DNA from: an uncultured Granulosicoccaceae bacterium
GTDB lineage: Bacteria > Pseudomonadota > Gammaproteobacteria > Granulosicoccales > Granulosicoccaceae
DNA length: 64,000 nt
Assembly (NCBI GenBank): GCA_937951345.1
Contig: CALFCF010000009.1
Span: 1 to 64,000 of the forward strand
Reading direction: 5' to 3'
Each line of letters opens with the position of its first letter. Positions within the stretch are counted from its first letter, which is position 1. Made by a program: the position numbers and the translations under genes. The notes beneath the pieces were generated by a model, which was given only the letters and a program-made list of their open reading frames with translations, was not told where the DNA came from and made no database searches. This document shows positions 19,952-29,276 of the stretch, in pieces.

Positions 19952-21538
19952 ATGTCACAACTGGAAGAGATAGAAAAACGCCGGACGTTTGCGATCATTT
20001 CGCATCCGGATGCCGGTAAAACCACATTAACAGAGAAACTGTTATTGTTTGGCGGCGCCATTCAGCTGGCCGGTACGGTTAAGGGGCGCAAAGCTGCACG
20101 CCATGCTACGTCTGACTGGATGGCCATGGAACAAGAGCGTGGTATCAGTGTTACATCATCAGTGATGCAGTTTCCTTATAAAGATCGCATCGTCAACTTG
20201 CTGGATACACCCGGGCACGAGGATTTCTCTGAGGATACTTATCGCACGTTGACCGCTGTCGACTCTGCATTGATGGTTATAGATGTGGCTAAAGGTGTAG
20301 AGACACGGACAGAAAAGCTGATGGATGTCTGTCGACTACGCACGACACCGGTTATGACTTTCATAAATAAACTCGATCGTGAGGGGCGCGAACCTATTGA
20401 GTTAATGGATGAAGTCGAGGATATGCTGGGTATACGGTGCGCGCCTGTTACCTGGCCTATTGGTATGGGAAAACGCTTTAAAGGCGTCTATCACATGGCT
20501 CGGCAGACGGTTCATTTTTATTCTCCAACGCACGGAGGCAAGGTTCAGGAGGGAGAGGTTGTCGAAGGTATTGATAACCCCATGCTTGATGAAATGCTGG
20601 GTACGCAGGCAGACGAACTTCGCGAGGAACTCGAACTTGTTGAAGGGGCGAGCAATAGTTTTGATAAAGATGCCTACCTGTCGGGTGAATTGACACCTGT
20701 ATTTTTTGGTTCGGCAATTAACAACTTTGGTGTTGCAGAGTTACTTGATGATTTCGTTGAATTTGCACCAGAACCGCAGTCACGCCAGACTGTTTCTCGC
20801 GAGATCTCAACCGACGAACCCGGTTTCACCGGGTTTGCTTTTAAGATTCAAGCCAATATGGATCCACTGCACCGGGATCGAGTTGCTTTTGTCCGAATAT
20901 GCTCAGGCAAGTATCACAAAGGCATGAAAGCACGGCATGTACGGATTGGCAAAGATATTCGATTCAATGATGCGCTTACCTTCCTGGCATCTGACCGTGG
21001 ACATGTTGAGGAAGCCTACGCTGGTGACATTATCGGTTTGCACAATCATGGCACTATTCGCATAGGTGATACGTTCACCGAAGGGGAGGAGTTGGTATTT
21101 ACCGGCATTCCGAATTTCGCACCGGAACTGTTCCGGCGCGCTGTACTTAAAGATCCATTAAAGATGAAACAACTCAGCAAAGGCCTCGAACAGCTTTGTG
21201 AAGAAGGTGCCACTCAGTTGTTTCGACCCATGAATAATAATGATTTGATACTGGGTGCTGTTGGCGTACTCCAGTTTGAAGTTGTCGCTCAACGACTGCG
21301 GGATGAATACCGGGTGGAGTGTCAGTTCGAAAATATCGCAATTCAGCAGGCGCGATGGATTCAATGTCAGGATGAAAAAATGCTAGGGGATTTTCGAAAA
21401 AAGCTAGTCGCCAATCTGGCAGAAGATCATGCGGGTGAGCTGGTTTATCTGGCACCTACGCGTGTAAATCTGCAGATGAGTCAGGATCGCTGGCCGGACG
21501 TTGACTTCAAGGCAACACGTGAACAGGTATTCAACTGA
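19952..21538 (+). CDS. prfC: Peptide chain release factor 3 (RF3)
   Basis: The 528-aa product is a translational GTPase that removes RF1/RF2 from the ribosome after peptide release. G motifs visible: G1 [15 protein letters not shown] (about 18-32), the RF3-specific [13 protein letters not shown] with EQERGISV switch I, G3 DTPGHEDF, G4 NKLDREGR. Domains II and III follow, with the RF3 C-terminus [12 protein letters not shown]. The 278-bp space from rimI suggests its own promoter. E. coli has yjjG between rimI and prfC; it is absent here. Confidence 0.97.
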   Translation: MSQLEEIEKRRTFAIISHPDAGKTTLTEKLLLFGGAIQLAGTVKGRKAARHATSDWMAMEQERGISVTSSVMQFPYKDRIVNLLDTPGHEDFSEDTYRTLTAVDSALMVIDVAKGVETRTEKLMDVCRLRTTPVMTFINKLDREGREPIELMDEVEDMLGIRCAPVTWPIGMGKRFKGVYHMARQTVHFYSPTHGGKVQEGEVVEGIDNPMLDEMLGTQADELREELELVEGASNSFDKDAYLSGELTPVFFGSAINNFGVAELLDDFVEFAPEPQSRQTVSREISTDEPGFTGFAFKIQANMDPLHRDRVAFVRICSGKYHKGMKARHVRIGKDIRFNDALTFLASDRGHVEEAYAGDIIGLHNHGTIRIGDTFTEGEELVFTGIPNFAPELFRRAVLKDPLKMKQLSKGLEQLCEEGATQLFRPMNNNDLILGAVGVLQFEVVAQRLRDEYRVECQFENIAIQQARWIQCQDEKMLGDFRKKLVANLAEDHAGELVYLAPTRVNLQMSQDRWPDVDFKATREQVFN

Positions 21539-21622
21539 CAGAGTTTGACTTAATTCTAAAAATACGAGTTGAAGCTTCATTACGCCAGCTACGTGATTTT
21601 CTGATATCAGACTAGAGGCGCC

Positions 21623-21638
21623 ATCTCAAAATTGAGAT
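21623..21638. promoter_or_regulatory. Dyad-symmetric site upstream of the amino-acid transporter operon
   Basis: ATCTCAA (21623-21629) and TTGAGAT (21632-21638) form a 7-bp perfect inverted repeat with a 2-nt centre, preceded by the 10-bp palindrome CTGATATCAG at 21601-21610. It looks operator-like, about 145 bp before the livH-like ATG. The binding protein is unknown. Confidence 0.4.
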
Positions 21639-21724
21639 TGTGCGCTCAGACAAGGCGTGTGGTGCTCGAGCAGGCTAGTAACACGTGTATCAATTCGCTA
21701 TTGCATTCACACCGGATCTGTTCA

Positions 21725-21739
21725 GCATTGTTACAATGC
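21725..21739. promoter_or_regulatory. GCATTGT-T-ACAATGC dyad before livH-like gene
   Basis: A perfect 7-bp inverted repeat with one central base lies 40 bp upstream of the chosen ATG at 21780. Its position between any promoter and the start suits a repressor operator. No regulator gene is adjacent, so this is inference from symmetry alone. Confidence 0.45.
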
Positions 21740-21779
21740 AACAAAATTGTCATCTGTTACACGAGGCCGTACACTTTCT

Positions 21780-22697
21780 ATGAGCTATGCCCTGGTCGCA
21801 GAACAGATTCTTAATGGTCTGCAGTTCGGCGTCATGCTTTTTTTGATGTCTGCCGGTCTGACGTTGATCTTTGGCGTTATGGGTTTGATCAACCTTGCAC
21901 ATGGCTCGCTGTATATGGTCGGGGCGTTTGCGGCAGCAGCTGTGGCGGGTTTGACCGGTTCATTTCTATTAGCACTGCTTGCTGCACTAATGGCTGCCGC
22001 CATTGCCGGTGCGCTTGTTGAGCTGATTGTTATACGACGGCTGTATGACAAAGACCATCTTGATCAGGTGCTGGCAACTTTTGCACTGATACTGATTTTT
22101 TCTGAAGGCACGCGCTGGATATTCGGATCTTTTCCGCTCTACCTGGATATACCTGATTACCTGTCAGGGCCGGTCGGCCTGCCCGGTGGCATCCAATACC
22201 CCTTGTATCGGATCGCACTGATTGTCGTGGGTTTGTTGATAGCTATTGGACTCGGTGTGGTGATTTCCAGAACCCGTATCGGCATTCAGATACGCGCGGG
22301 TGAGAATGACCGCGAGATGATTGCCGCACTTGGTGTGGATATCTCGCGCTTGTACACCTTGGTGTTTGCAGTTGGTGCTGCGCTTGCCGGCCTTGCTGGT
22401 GCGCTGGTCGGTGCCATTCAGTCCGTTCAGGTCGGGATGGGTGAGCCTGTGCTGATTCTGGCATTCGTTGTCATCGTTATCGGCGGTATTGGTTCTATCA
22501 AAGGAGCCTTGATTGGCAGCTTGCTGGTTGGGTTGGTAGAAACACTTGGAGGAATTTTTCTACCTCAGATTTTTAAACTGGTCATGGATGCATCAGCAGC
22601 CACCAGTGTCGGCTCATCACTGTCCTCCATGGCCATCTATATTTTGATGGGCGGTGTTTTGATATGGCGGCCGACCGGATTGTTTGGTGCGCGCTGA
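21780..22697 (+). CDS. livH: Branched-chain amino acid-type ABC transporter permease (LivH-like)
   Basis: An integral membrane permease of the HAAT family with about eight hydrophobic segments. I chose the ATG at 21780, giving MSYALVAEQILNGLQFGVML, the family's usual N-terminus; the longer frame from 21657 adds 41 residues without membrane character. Family landmarks are GLTLIFGVMGLINLAHGSLYM and, near the end, VIVIGGIGSIKGALIGSLLVG. It forms a channel with the LivM-like partner, whose ATG overlaps this stop (TGATG at 22695-22699). Substrates of the family are Leu/Ile/Val, other amino acids, amides or urea, so specificity is open. Confidence 0.88.
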   Translation: MSYALVAEQILNGLQFGVMLFLMSAGLTLIFGVMGLINLAHGSLYMVGAFAAAAVAGLTGSFLLALLAALMAAAIAGALVELIVIRRLYDKDHLDQVLATFALILIFSEGTRWIFGSFPLYLDIPDYLSGPVGLPGGIQYPLYRIALIVVGLLIAIGLGVVISRTRIGIQIRAGENDREMIAALGVDISRLYTLVFAVGAALAGLAGALVGAIQSVQVGMGEPVLILAFVVIVIGGIGSIKGALIGSLLVGLVETLGGIFLPQIFKLVMDASAATSVGSSLSSMAIYILMGGVLIWRPTGLFGAR

Positions 22698-23680
22698 TGA
22701 TACGGGAACGCTACGTCAATTTGTGTTTGCTTCTGCTGTTGGTTGCTGTCCCGCTATGGGCTCATTTTTCTGATGAGCCTTTTACAATTACATTAATGAC
22801 CCGTGTTGTTATCTACGCTTTAGCGGCTGTTGGATTGAACATCGCTCTTGGCTTAGGTGGATTAGTGAGCCTGGGTCATGCGATATTCTTTGGTCTGGGC
22901 GGTTACGCGATGGGTATTCTTGCTTTCCATGCTCAGACTTACACACCGATCAGCGAATGGCCGTTTTTGCTGAATGGTACGAAATCGATGCCCATTATCT
23001 GGTTGGTTGCGATAGTCGTTAGCGCGGCTGCCGGTCTTATTGTCGGTGCATTGTCGTTACGTACAACAGGCGTTTACTTCATTATGATAACGCTGGCTTT
23101 CGCGCAAATGTTCTTCTATTTTTCGATTAGCTGGTCGAACTATGGTGGAGAGGATGGTTTGTCAATCTATCTTCGCAATGACTTCCCCGGGCTCAATACC
23201 CTCGACCCCATCCAGTTCTATTCGATTTGTTTTGCGCTGTTGGTGGTTGCGCTTTTGTTTACATCTTTGTTGATGCATTCGGCGTTTGGTCTAGCGTTAA
23301 ATGCTGCCAGGCAATCGGTGGAACGTGTTGAAACCGTTGGTCTTGACGCAACAAGATTAAAGCTGGTGGCGTTCGTGTTGTCCGGTATGTTAACTGGCCT
23401 TGCTGGTGCGTTGTTCGCTGATCTGAATCGCTTTGTCAGTCCCTCAATGTTCAGTTGGCAACTGAGTGGTGAAATTATGGTGTTCGTTATAATCGGGGGT
23501 GTTGGTCGTTTGTTTGGACCAGTCGTCGGAGCCATTGTTTTTGTTTTACTGGAACACTGGCTCGGTGGCATCAGCGATTACTGGCACGTCTATTTCGGAA
23601 TGTTGCTGCTTTGTATCGTGTTGTTCAGTCGTGGCGGCCTGATCGGAATGATTTGCGGCAGGAAAGAAGTAAATGTCTGA
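22697..23680 (+). CDS. livM: Branched-chain amino acid-type ABC transporter permease (LivM-like)
   Basis: The second HAAT permease. The start at 22697 (MIRERYVNLCLLLL) overlaps the previous stop; an upstream in-frame ATG at 22664 lies inside livH. Landmarks: GLNIALGLGGLVSLGHAIFFGLG, LRTTGVYFIMITLAFAQMF and the cytoplasmic EAA-like region followed by SGMLTGLAGALFADLNRFVSP and GGVGRLFGPVVGA. It overlaps livG by 8 bp, so the operon is tightly coupled. Confidence 0.88.
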   Translation: MIRERYVNLCLLLLLVAVPLWAHFSDEPFTITLMTRVVIYALAAVGLNIALGLGGLVSLGHAIFFGLGGYAMGILAFHAQTYTPISEWPFLLNGTKSMPIIWLVAIVVSAAAGLIVGALSLRTTGVYFIMITLAFAQMFFYFSISWSNYGGEDGLSIYLRNDFPGLNTLDPIQFYSICFALLVVALLFTSLLMHSAFGLALNAARQSVERVETVGLDATRLKLVAFVLSGMLTGLAGALFADLNRFVSPSMFSWQLSGEIMVFVIIGGVGRLFGPVVGAIVFVLLEHWLGGISDYWHVYFGMLLLCIVLFSRGGLIGMICGRKEVNV

Positions 23681-24422
23681 CGCAATACTATCAACCGATG
23701 CTCTGACAAAGAAATTCGGTGCTATCACCGCATGCAATGATGTATCGATAAATTTGATCCCAGGCGAAGTACACGCGATCATCGGACCGAACGGTGCGGG
23801 TAAATCGACATTAATTGCGCAGATATGTGGTTCGCTAAAACCAACTTCCGGCACGGTTGAATTTCTGGGACAGGATGTAACCGGGCTTAGTGCCCGCGAG
23901 CGTTCACGCAATGGGCTGGGTCGCACATTTCAGATATCTGCTTTGGTTCTTGAAGACACGGTCTTGCAGAATGCGATGCTGGGTGTCCTCGGTACAACCG
24001 GTAACCCGTGGAAGTTTTTTCGTCCTATTTTGAAAGATAAGCAACTCCGTCAGAGCGCTGAAGACTGTCTGTCACAGGTCGGGCTTTCCGAGTATCTTCA
24101 AAAACGGACGGCTGAATTAAGTCACGGTCAGCGCCGGCAGCTTGAAATAGGTATGGCGCTGACACTCAGTCCCAAAGCATTCATTATGGACGAGCCTATG
24201 GCGGGTCTTGGCTATGAGGGATCTATGCAACTCACCGAAATACTCAGAGAACTAAAAAAGCAGGCACCGATTCTATTGGTTGAACATGATATGGACGCAG
24301 TATTCTCACTCGCAGATCGCGTTAGTGTTCTGGTCAATGGCAAAGTGATTACAACAGGTACGGTTGATGAGATTCGTAACGATCGCGCCGTAAGAGAGGC
24401 TTATCTGGGGCAGGATGCATGA
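23673..24422 (+). CDS. livG: Branched-chain amino acid-type ABC transporter ATP-binding protein (LivG-like)
   Basis: The 249-aa ATPase has Walker A GPNGAGKST (about 38-46), signature LSHGQRRQLEIG, Walker B AFIMDEPMAGL and switch His in LLVEHDMD. The SH in the signature motif in place of SG is common in LivG-type ATPases. It energises transport by the two upstream permeases. An ATGA overlap joins it to the next gene. Confidence 0.92.
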   Translation: MSDAILSTDALTKKFGAITACNDVSINLIPGEVHAIIGPNGAGKSTLIAQICGSLKPTSGTVEFLGQDVTGLSARERSRNGLGRTFQISALVLEDTVLQNAMLGVLGTTGNPWKFFRPILKDKQLRQSAEDCLSQVGLSEYLQKRTAELSHGQRRQLEIGMALTLSPKAFIMDEPMAGLGYEGSMQLTEILRELKKQAPILLVEHDMDAVFSLADRVSVLVNGKVITTGTVDEIRNDRAVREAYLGQDA

Positions 24423-25111
24423 ACCAGTTGAGCCTGACTAATCTCAGTGCGTTCTACGGCGCAAGTCAGGCCTTGTTTGATGTCAGTCTGACTGTTGACG
24501 CGGGTGAAGTCGTTGCGCTGATGGGCCGTAATGGTATGGGTAAGAGTACGACCATTCGCTGTATCTGCCAGTTAATGCGTAGCTCGGGTGCCGTTACGTT
24601 CAATACCACTGATCTGACTCGCTTGACGAGCTATCAGGTAGCGCGTCTCGGGATAGGTCTGGTGCCGGAAGGCAGACGTTGTTTTGCGGATCTGACTGTC
24701 TATGAAAATCTGATAGCTGCAGCGCGAACCGGCTACTGGACGTTTGATACGGTCAACGATCTTTTTCCCCGCCTTGGCGAGCGCCGCAATCAAAAAGCTA
24801 CCTTACTCTCCGGTGGTGAACAGCAAATGCTCGCAATTGGGCGTGCACTGATGACCAATCCGAAAATTTTGTTGCTTGATGAAGCAACGGAAGGACTGGC
24901 ACCGATCATTCGACAGGAAATATGGGAGGCTATAAAAGCGCTCAAATCGAAAACCGGATTATCTATTCTGGTGATCGACAAGTCTGTTAATGAGTTGCGT
25001 GGGGTTTGCGACAGTGCCGTGCTGCTGGAAAGAGGGCGTACTGTATGGAGTGGCGCGATGACTCAACTAACCACGGAGCTAACCGAAAAGTTTGTGGGTG
25101 TGTCAACCTGA
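24419..25111 (+). CDS. livF: Branched-chain amino acid-type ABC transporter ATP-binding protein (LivF-like)
   Basis: The 230-aa ATPase has Walker A GRNGMGKST, signature LSGGEQQMLAIGRAL, Walker B ILLLDEATEGLAP and the LivF-typical GLVPEGRRCFADLTVYENL. The usual H-loop His is replaced: the segment reads LVIDKSVNE where many LivF proteins also have Asp/Gln-type variants. It heterodimerises with the LivG-like ATPase. No periplasmic binding protein gene follows; the next gene is an aldolase-family enzyme 131 bp on. Confidence 0.9.
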   Translation: MNQLSLTNLSAFYGASQALFDVSLTVDAGEVVALMGRNGMGKSTTIRCICQLMRSSGAVTFNTTDLTRLTSYQVARLGIGLVPEGRRCFADLTVYENLIAAARTGYWTFDTVNDLFPRLGERRNQKATLLSGGEQQMLAIGRALMTNPKILLLDEATEGLAPIIRQEIWEAIKALKSKTGLSILVIDKSVNELRGVCDSAVLLERGRTVWSGAMTQLTTELTEKFVGVST

Positions 25112-25242
25112 TATGTTACGTTAAGCTTGATCTCCCGGAGGAGGTACCTGTCCTACAGTTATTTATCCTGTGCCAGGTGTTTTTCGAATACGGTATTACA
25201 GTTTGCTGAATAAGGGGAGGCAGATTTTTTCTGGAGTTGATT

Positions 25243-26067
25243 ATGCTTGATAAAGTTGCAGAAAATAACGGGTTGAATGACAGCAGAAACAAGCCCAGGC
25301 AATTCGATTTTATGTCTGATATCGAATGGCAGACGCGAATCGATCTGGCAGCCGCCTATCGACTCGTTCATCATCATGGTTGGACATCTCAGGTTTACAA
25401 CCACATCACTGCGCGCATCCTAGGTACTGAGGCCCTTTTAATTAACCCGTTTGGCCATGCTTACGATGAGATCAAACCGGATAATCTTGTCAAAATTGAT
25501 ATTGATGGTAACAAGCTGGACGACAATCCTTACCCGATTAATCAGGCGGGCTATACCATCCATTCTGCGGTGCACGCTGCACGGCCCGATCTTCAATGTG
25601 TGCTACACACGCATTCGCAAAATGCGACTGCGATTTGTTGTCTCGAAGAGGGATTTATCCCCTTGACGCAAATGGGGTGTATGTTCCATGAGCGTATTGC
25701 CACTCACGAGTTTCAGGGTATTGCGCTGGATCTGGCGGAACGAACATCGATTGTGAACGACCTGGGGGCAGATAAGCACACCATGCTTTTGTACAACCAT
25801 GGCATCCTGATTTGTGGTCCAAGCATCGCTCATGCGTTTACACGCCTGTATCACTTTGAGGACTGTGCCGGTGTGCAGCTAAAGGCAATGGCTGCGGTCG
25901 CAGGTGGTGCAGTACTAAAACAGCCCGACCCCGATGCCGTGCGAAAAACCCGCGAACAGTTTGAGAGCGGTGCTGCTCAGGGTGGCGCTGATGTTTTACT
26001 GCCTGAGTGGCCTGCCTATTTGCGCATGCTGGACCGGCTTGATCCGAATTGGTGTTTGGCGGTGTAG
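25243..26067 (+). CDS. Class II aldolase/adducin-family protein
   Basis: The product is about 274 aa from the ATG at 25243, which has GGAG 6 nt upstream; a TTG two codons earlier is less likely. It has the zinc-binding class II aldolase core: GWTSQVYNHITAR, the HTHSQNATA pair of His residues, and NHGILICG with the third His. The family includes fuculose- and rhamnulose-phosphate aldolases, ribulose-phosphate epimerases and many decarboxylases or dehydratases of unknown substrate. It follows the HAAT transporter in the same direction and may process the imported compound (inference). Confidence 0.85.
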   Translation: MLDKVAENNGLNDSRNKPRQFDFMSDIEWQTRIDLAAAYRLVHHHGWTSQVYNHITARILGTEALLINPFGHAYDEIKPDNLVKIDIDGNKLDDNPYPINQAGYTIHSAVHAARPDLQCVLHTHSQNATAICCLEEGFIPLTQMGCMFHERIATHEFQGIALDLAERTSIVNDLGADKHTMLLYNHGILICGPSIAHAFTRLYHFEDCAGVQLKAMAAVAGGAVLKQPDPDAVRKTREQFESGAAQGGADVLLPEWPAYLRMLDRLDPNWCLAV

Positions 26068-26109
26068 ACCTGATGACGTCGTCCTCTCGAGCCGCGGCCG
26101 GTATTCGTT

Positions 26110-26129
26110 GCACGGCGCAGAACCCGTGC
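26110..26129. terminator. GC-rich hairpin between convergent genes
   Basis: GCACGG (26110-26115) and CCGTGC (26124-26129) with an 8-nt loop lie between the stops of the aldolase (plus) and the AlkB-like gene (minus). There is no T-run on either strand, so this is at most a transcription pause or rho-assisted end. Confidence 0.3.
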
Positions 26130-26143
26130 CCGGGACGATAAGA

Positions 26144-27217
26144 TCAACCCGAAAGACCTGGTGGGTAAAAGTGCGCTTTCCAGGCATCGAGACGGGGATT
26201 CATGATCTTGAACCATAGCGGTGGCAGAAAGGCTATGATCACCATCCACGGGTAACCAAAAGGTAGTTGAGGTGCTTCCTCCGGCGTGTAGCTCTGCAAC
26301 GTCGGGAAACGCCGCTGTGGTTTGTAGTGATGGTCCGAGTGTCTTTGCAGGTTGATTAACAACCAATTGGACGCTTGGTGCGCAGCATTCCATGAGTGAT
26401 GCGGTCGCGTCGATTCGTAACGACCGTTAGGCTGCATTTTTCGCATTAGGCCATAGTGTTCCAGGTAGTCGACAATCTCTAACAGGAGAATCGCAACAGC
26501 TGCCTGCAGCATAAATATAACCAGCCCCAACCAACCGCCGATAAGTATAGACAGAACCAGTAAACAAACAGTGATCACAGCATATCTGCATAAAGCGTTA
26601 TGCACTGACCAGAACGGTAAGCCCTTGCGCGAGAGCATATCTTTCTCGATCTTCCATGCGCTACACAGTGTTTGAACGAGCACCCGCGGCAGAAATTTAT
26701 AAATGCTCTCACCTTCGCGGGCGGTCGCCGGATCAGCTGGAGTAGCAACATGGATGTGATGGCCGTAGACATGTTCTATACACCAGTGGCCGTACAACGT
26801 GGAGCACATTAGCAACTCCCCCAGGCGTCGCTCAAAGCGTGGTTTCTGATGGATTAATTCGTGTGCATAAGTAATTCCGATGCCACCGGTGGCAATGCCA
26901 ACCACAACAGCCATGGCCAGCTTTTCCCACAAGGCTAAATGGTTACTGTTTGCGGCTATCGCGATTAAACCGAAAATCATCACAAGCTGTACTGGCACCC
27001 AGGCCCAGGTAAGTGCGCGATGCCAAAAGAGATCACTGACATCTGTCTCGGCGGGTAGATGCGACTCATTGAGTTTCATCAGGTAGTCAAGTGAGGGTAT
27101 GGCGACGAATGCGTAGACAGGTGCAGCCAGCATCCAAATGCCGCCCATTAAAACGCCGCTTGCAGCAAATGGTAGAAACAAAAACGAAATCGCGAAGGGA
27201 AGAGCATTCAAGTTCAT
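26144..27217 (-). CDS. alkB: AlkB-type alkane 1-monooxygenase / membrane di-iron hydroxylase
   Basis: The 357-aa integral membrane protein has the complete histidine motif set of AlkB-like non-heme di-iron hydroxylases: HELIHQ; EHVYGHHIHVATPADPA; the family signature DYLEHYGLMR (usually NYxEHYGL); and LQRHSDHHYKP. Six or so membrane segments are predicted. It would hydroxylate medium-chain alkanes or similar terminal methyl groups using rubredoxin or ferredoxin electrons. The length is a little short of the approximately 400 aa of classic AlkB, and the motif changes leave a different substrate possible. It has an AGGGAG ribosome-binding site. It lies 37 bp downstream of the amidinotransferase-like gene, apparently one transcript; no rubredoxin gene is adjacent. 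Confidence 0.82.
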   Translation of the reverse strand: MNLNALPFAISFLFLPFAASGVLMGGIWMLAAPVYAFVAIPSLDYLMKLNESHLPAETDVSDLFWHRALTWAWVPVQLVMIFGLIAIAANSNHLALWEKLAMAVVVGIATGGIGITYAHELIHQKPRFERRLGELLMCSTLYGHWCIEHVYGHHIHVATPADPATAREGESIYKFLPRVLVQTLCSAWKIEKDMLSRKGLPFWSVHNALCRYAVITVCLLVLSILIGGWLGLVIFMLQAAVAILLLEIVDYLEHYGLMRKMQPNGRYESTRPHHSWNAAHQASNWLLINLQRHSDHHYKPQRRFPTLQSYTPEEAPQLPFGYPWMVIIAFLPPLWFKIMNPRLDAWKAHFYPPGLSG

Positions 27218-27254
27218 AAACTCCCTGCTTTGGTTTCACTCGCTTTCGGTAACT

Positions 27255-28175
27255 TCAATCATAGTCTCTGCGTAGTGGCTGACACATACAGTGTACGCCA
27301 CCGCCGGCCCAGGTGAATTGGGTCATGTCAGGGTCGTACACCGTCAGTCCTTCTGCGCGCATTTTGTTGTTTAGATCGGTGGCACCGAGCGTCGATAGAA
27401 CTTTTTCATTGCCGAGTGAAACAACATTGCAACCCAGCGCCAATGTTTCTTCAAAGGTAGCCGGGATTATGTCTATTTGCATGTCGCGTAACCATTGCAC
27501 AACATCATCTTCCGTCGTCTCAAGGCAAACAGCTGCACAGTTTTTTGTCAGCATGCAGACCATCAAGTCGATGTGCACATAAAAAGGGTCTATTGGAGCA
27601 AGTTTAATTTCCCAGCCTTCATTGATAAACCATCCAGCTACTTGTTCGGCAGCTATTTGCTCACTCCGCTTACCTGTGTAACCAACCAGGGCAACACCGG
27701 GCTTGATGATATTGAAATCACCGCCTTCGAAGTTTCCAGTCGAAACCATGTCGTAGATTGGAATATCGTTTTCAAGGTAGAAGCGAAGAGCCGGTGCATA
27801 TTCTCCGCGTCTGCGCGGGTTCGCCAACTGGCAGATTACAGCGCCATAGGGTGTCATAAATGAAGAGTCGCGTGCGAACACCTGGTAAGGCGTACCTTCA
27901 TCTGCCGGCAGGAAGTGGCAGTTAGTTCCGGCCGACTCGTAAGCGTCGATCATTTCTGCATACTGACGTTTGGCAAGTCCCGGATCGTATTGCCTTCCCT
28001 TGCGTAACGATTCCCGAACCAGCGAACTGTATTCAGCGTTTTCTTCTCCAATCCATTGAAATGTATCGATCGATCCGAGTAAAACATCGTTTAATGGACC
28101 GGTCTCCGACCGTAAATACCAGTCGGACATTTCCGGTGTGTTGCCAGCCGTTTGTCGAGTCCGTAAAGAGTGCAT
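27255..28175 (-). CDS. Amidinotransferase/dimethylarginine dimethylaminohydrolase-like enzyme
   Basis: The 306-aa guanidino-modifying-enzyme fold (pentein) shows FARDSSFMTPYGAVI, the EGGD acid motif, His in FYVHIDLMVC, and a C-terminal Cys in GGGVHCMCQPLRR. Together these give a Cys-His-acid catalytic set as in DDAH, arginine deiminase and amidinotransferases. It probably hydrolyses or transfers an amidino group of arginine or a methylated arginine; the exact substrate cannot be read. Met16 (MSDWYLRS) is an alternative start at 28130. It is transcribed ahead of the AlkB-like gene. Confidence 0.8.
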   Translation of the reverse strand: MHSLRTRQTAGNTPEMSDWYLRSETGPLNDVLLGSIDTFQWIGEENAEYSSLVRESLRKGRQYDPGLAKRQYAEMIDAYESAGTNCHFLPADEGTPYQVFARDSSFMTPYGAVICQLANPRRRGEYAPALRFYLENDIPIYDMVSTGNFEGGDFNIIKPGVALVGYTGKRSEQIAAEQVAGWFINEGWEIKLAPIDPFYVHIDLMVCMLTKNCAAVCLETTEDDVVQWLRDMQIDIIPATFEETLALGCNVVSLGNEKVLSTLGATDLNNKMRAEGLTVYDPDMTQFTWAGGGVHCMCQPLRRDYD

Positions 28176-28438
28176 GGATATTTGCTCAGGACGTGTTTAA
28201 AAGTGGAATTCGCTCAGTATACGTAATTCGCCACCTGATAGTAGAGTGACCGGCGTGCATCCGGTGGCCGGGTGACGGCGATCCATTGTCGTGCCACTGT
28301 GAGTTCCGTTATTTACTCTGATGAACAACATCCGCAAGCTTGTCTCTGTTTTCAGTTGCATGAAATTGTTACACTGTGCACAAAATTATGTTTGTAATCC
28401 GTTGAAACAAAATCCAGTAGAGGCAGGAGTACGTGTAC

Positions 28439-29059
28439 ATGAAGAATTTTGTGGTTTCTCGATGGGCAACGGGCCTGGTTCTGGCTGGCTGCCTTCTGTA
28501 TGGTGCGGCCACTCAGGCGGGTGTTCTCAGTGCCATGAACGGGCGCTCAGCCGATTTCACCCGACTACCTGATCTTTCGCTTGAAGCCGGTTTCAACTCC
28601 GGAGAATTTGAAAGCGTTGACTATCAAAATATCGGTTTACGGGTGAATTACCGATTGAGTCCAGGCATTATATTGCTGGGAGACTTGAATTTATCGGAAG
28701 TCGGTAACGACGATGCTGTGTCTTTTGGTTTCGGTGCCTATTACGCGTTGGCGGGTGTTTTTGAGAACATCGATGCGGCTTTGAAAGGTGCTTTTCACAC
28801 CGGAGATTTCGATGGCGGGGATCTGGATGTTTTGGAGATCGATTTTCTTTTCAGCGGGCTAACACCGATTTCCAGCAATGGCCTGTTGTGGTACGCAAAT
28901 ATCGGCCTGCACCGTCTTGACGCCAATTCAGACAGTGAAACCGAATTGCTACTGGGAGGCGGTTTGGTGCTGCCGGTATCAAGCGGCGAAGCCTTTTTCG
29001 GTATCGATTTGATTGATGATCTATCAATTGGAATTGGATACCGTTACTTCTACAACTAG
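28439..29059 (+). CDS. Small outer-membrane beta-barrel protein of unknown function
   Basis: About 206 aa. The ATG at 28439 follows AGGCAGGAG with 9-nt spacing; the GTG two codons earlier is too close. An N-terminal signal peptide (hydrophobic to about residue 27) is followed by alternating strand segments with Gly and aromatic residues (LSLEAGFNSG, IGLRVNYRLSP, VSFGFGAYYAL, LLLGGGLVLPV), ending IGIGYRYFYN with the aromatic finish typical of outer-membrane barrels. It probably has eight strands. No family was recognised. Confidence 0.7.
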   Translation: MKNFVVSRWATGLVLAGCLLYGAATQAGVLSAMNGRSADFTRLPDLSLEAGFNSGEFESVDYQNIGLRVNYRLSPGIILLGDLNLSEVGNDDAVSFGFGAYYALAGVFENIDAALKGAFHTGDFDGGDLDVLEIDFLFSGLTPISSNGLLWYANIGLHRLDANSDSETELLLGGGLVLPVSSGEAFFGIDLIDDLSIGIGYRYFYN

Positions 29060-29276
29060 ATTCCACAACTGTTTTTTATCCAGCCACCTGATCGCCGGGC
29101 AGGAACGTCCGGCGGTTGTCTCATTAAGGTCAGTTTAGTCCGCCGTATCTCTGCAGCAGGCTGCTCGTTCTCGGCACGGGCCGGCCGCATCTCGTCAGTT
29201 GTATCGATCTACGTGCTCCTCAGTCGCGGTTTTGGGTATGATGTGGCTTTCCGCGATGCGACTCGTGCCTGGGTTA

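Noticed and set aside
29199-29276. Upstream start for the ferredoxin-NADP reductase
   Set aside because: The extra 26 residues do not match the family; the FAD-binding strand begins right after the ATG at 29277.
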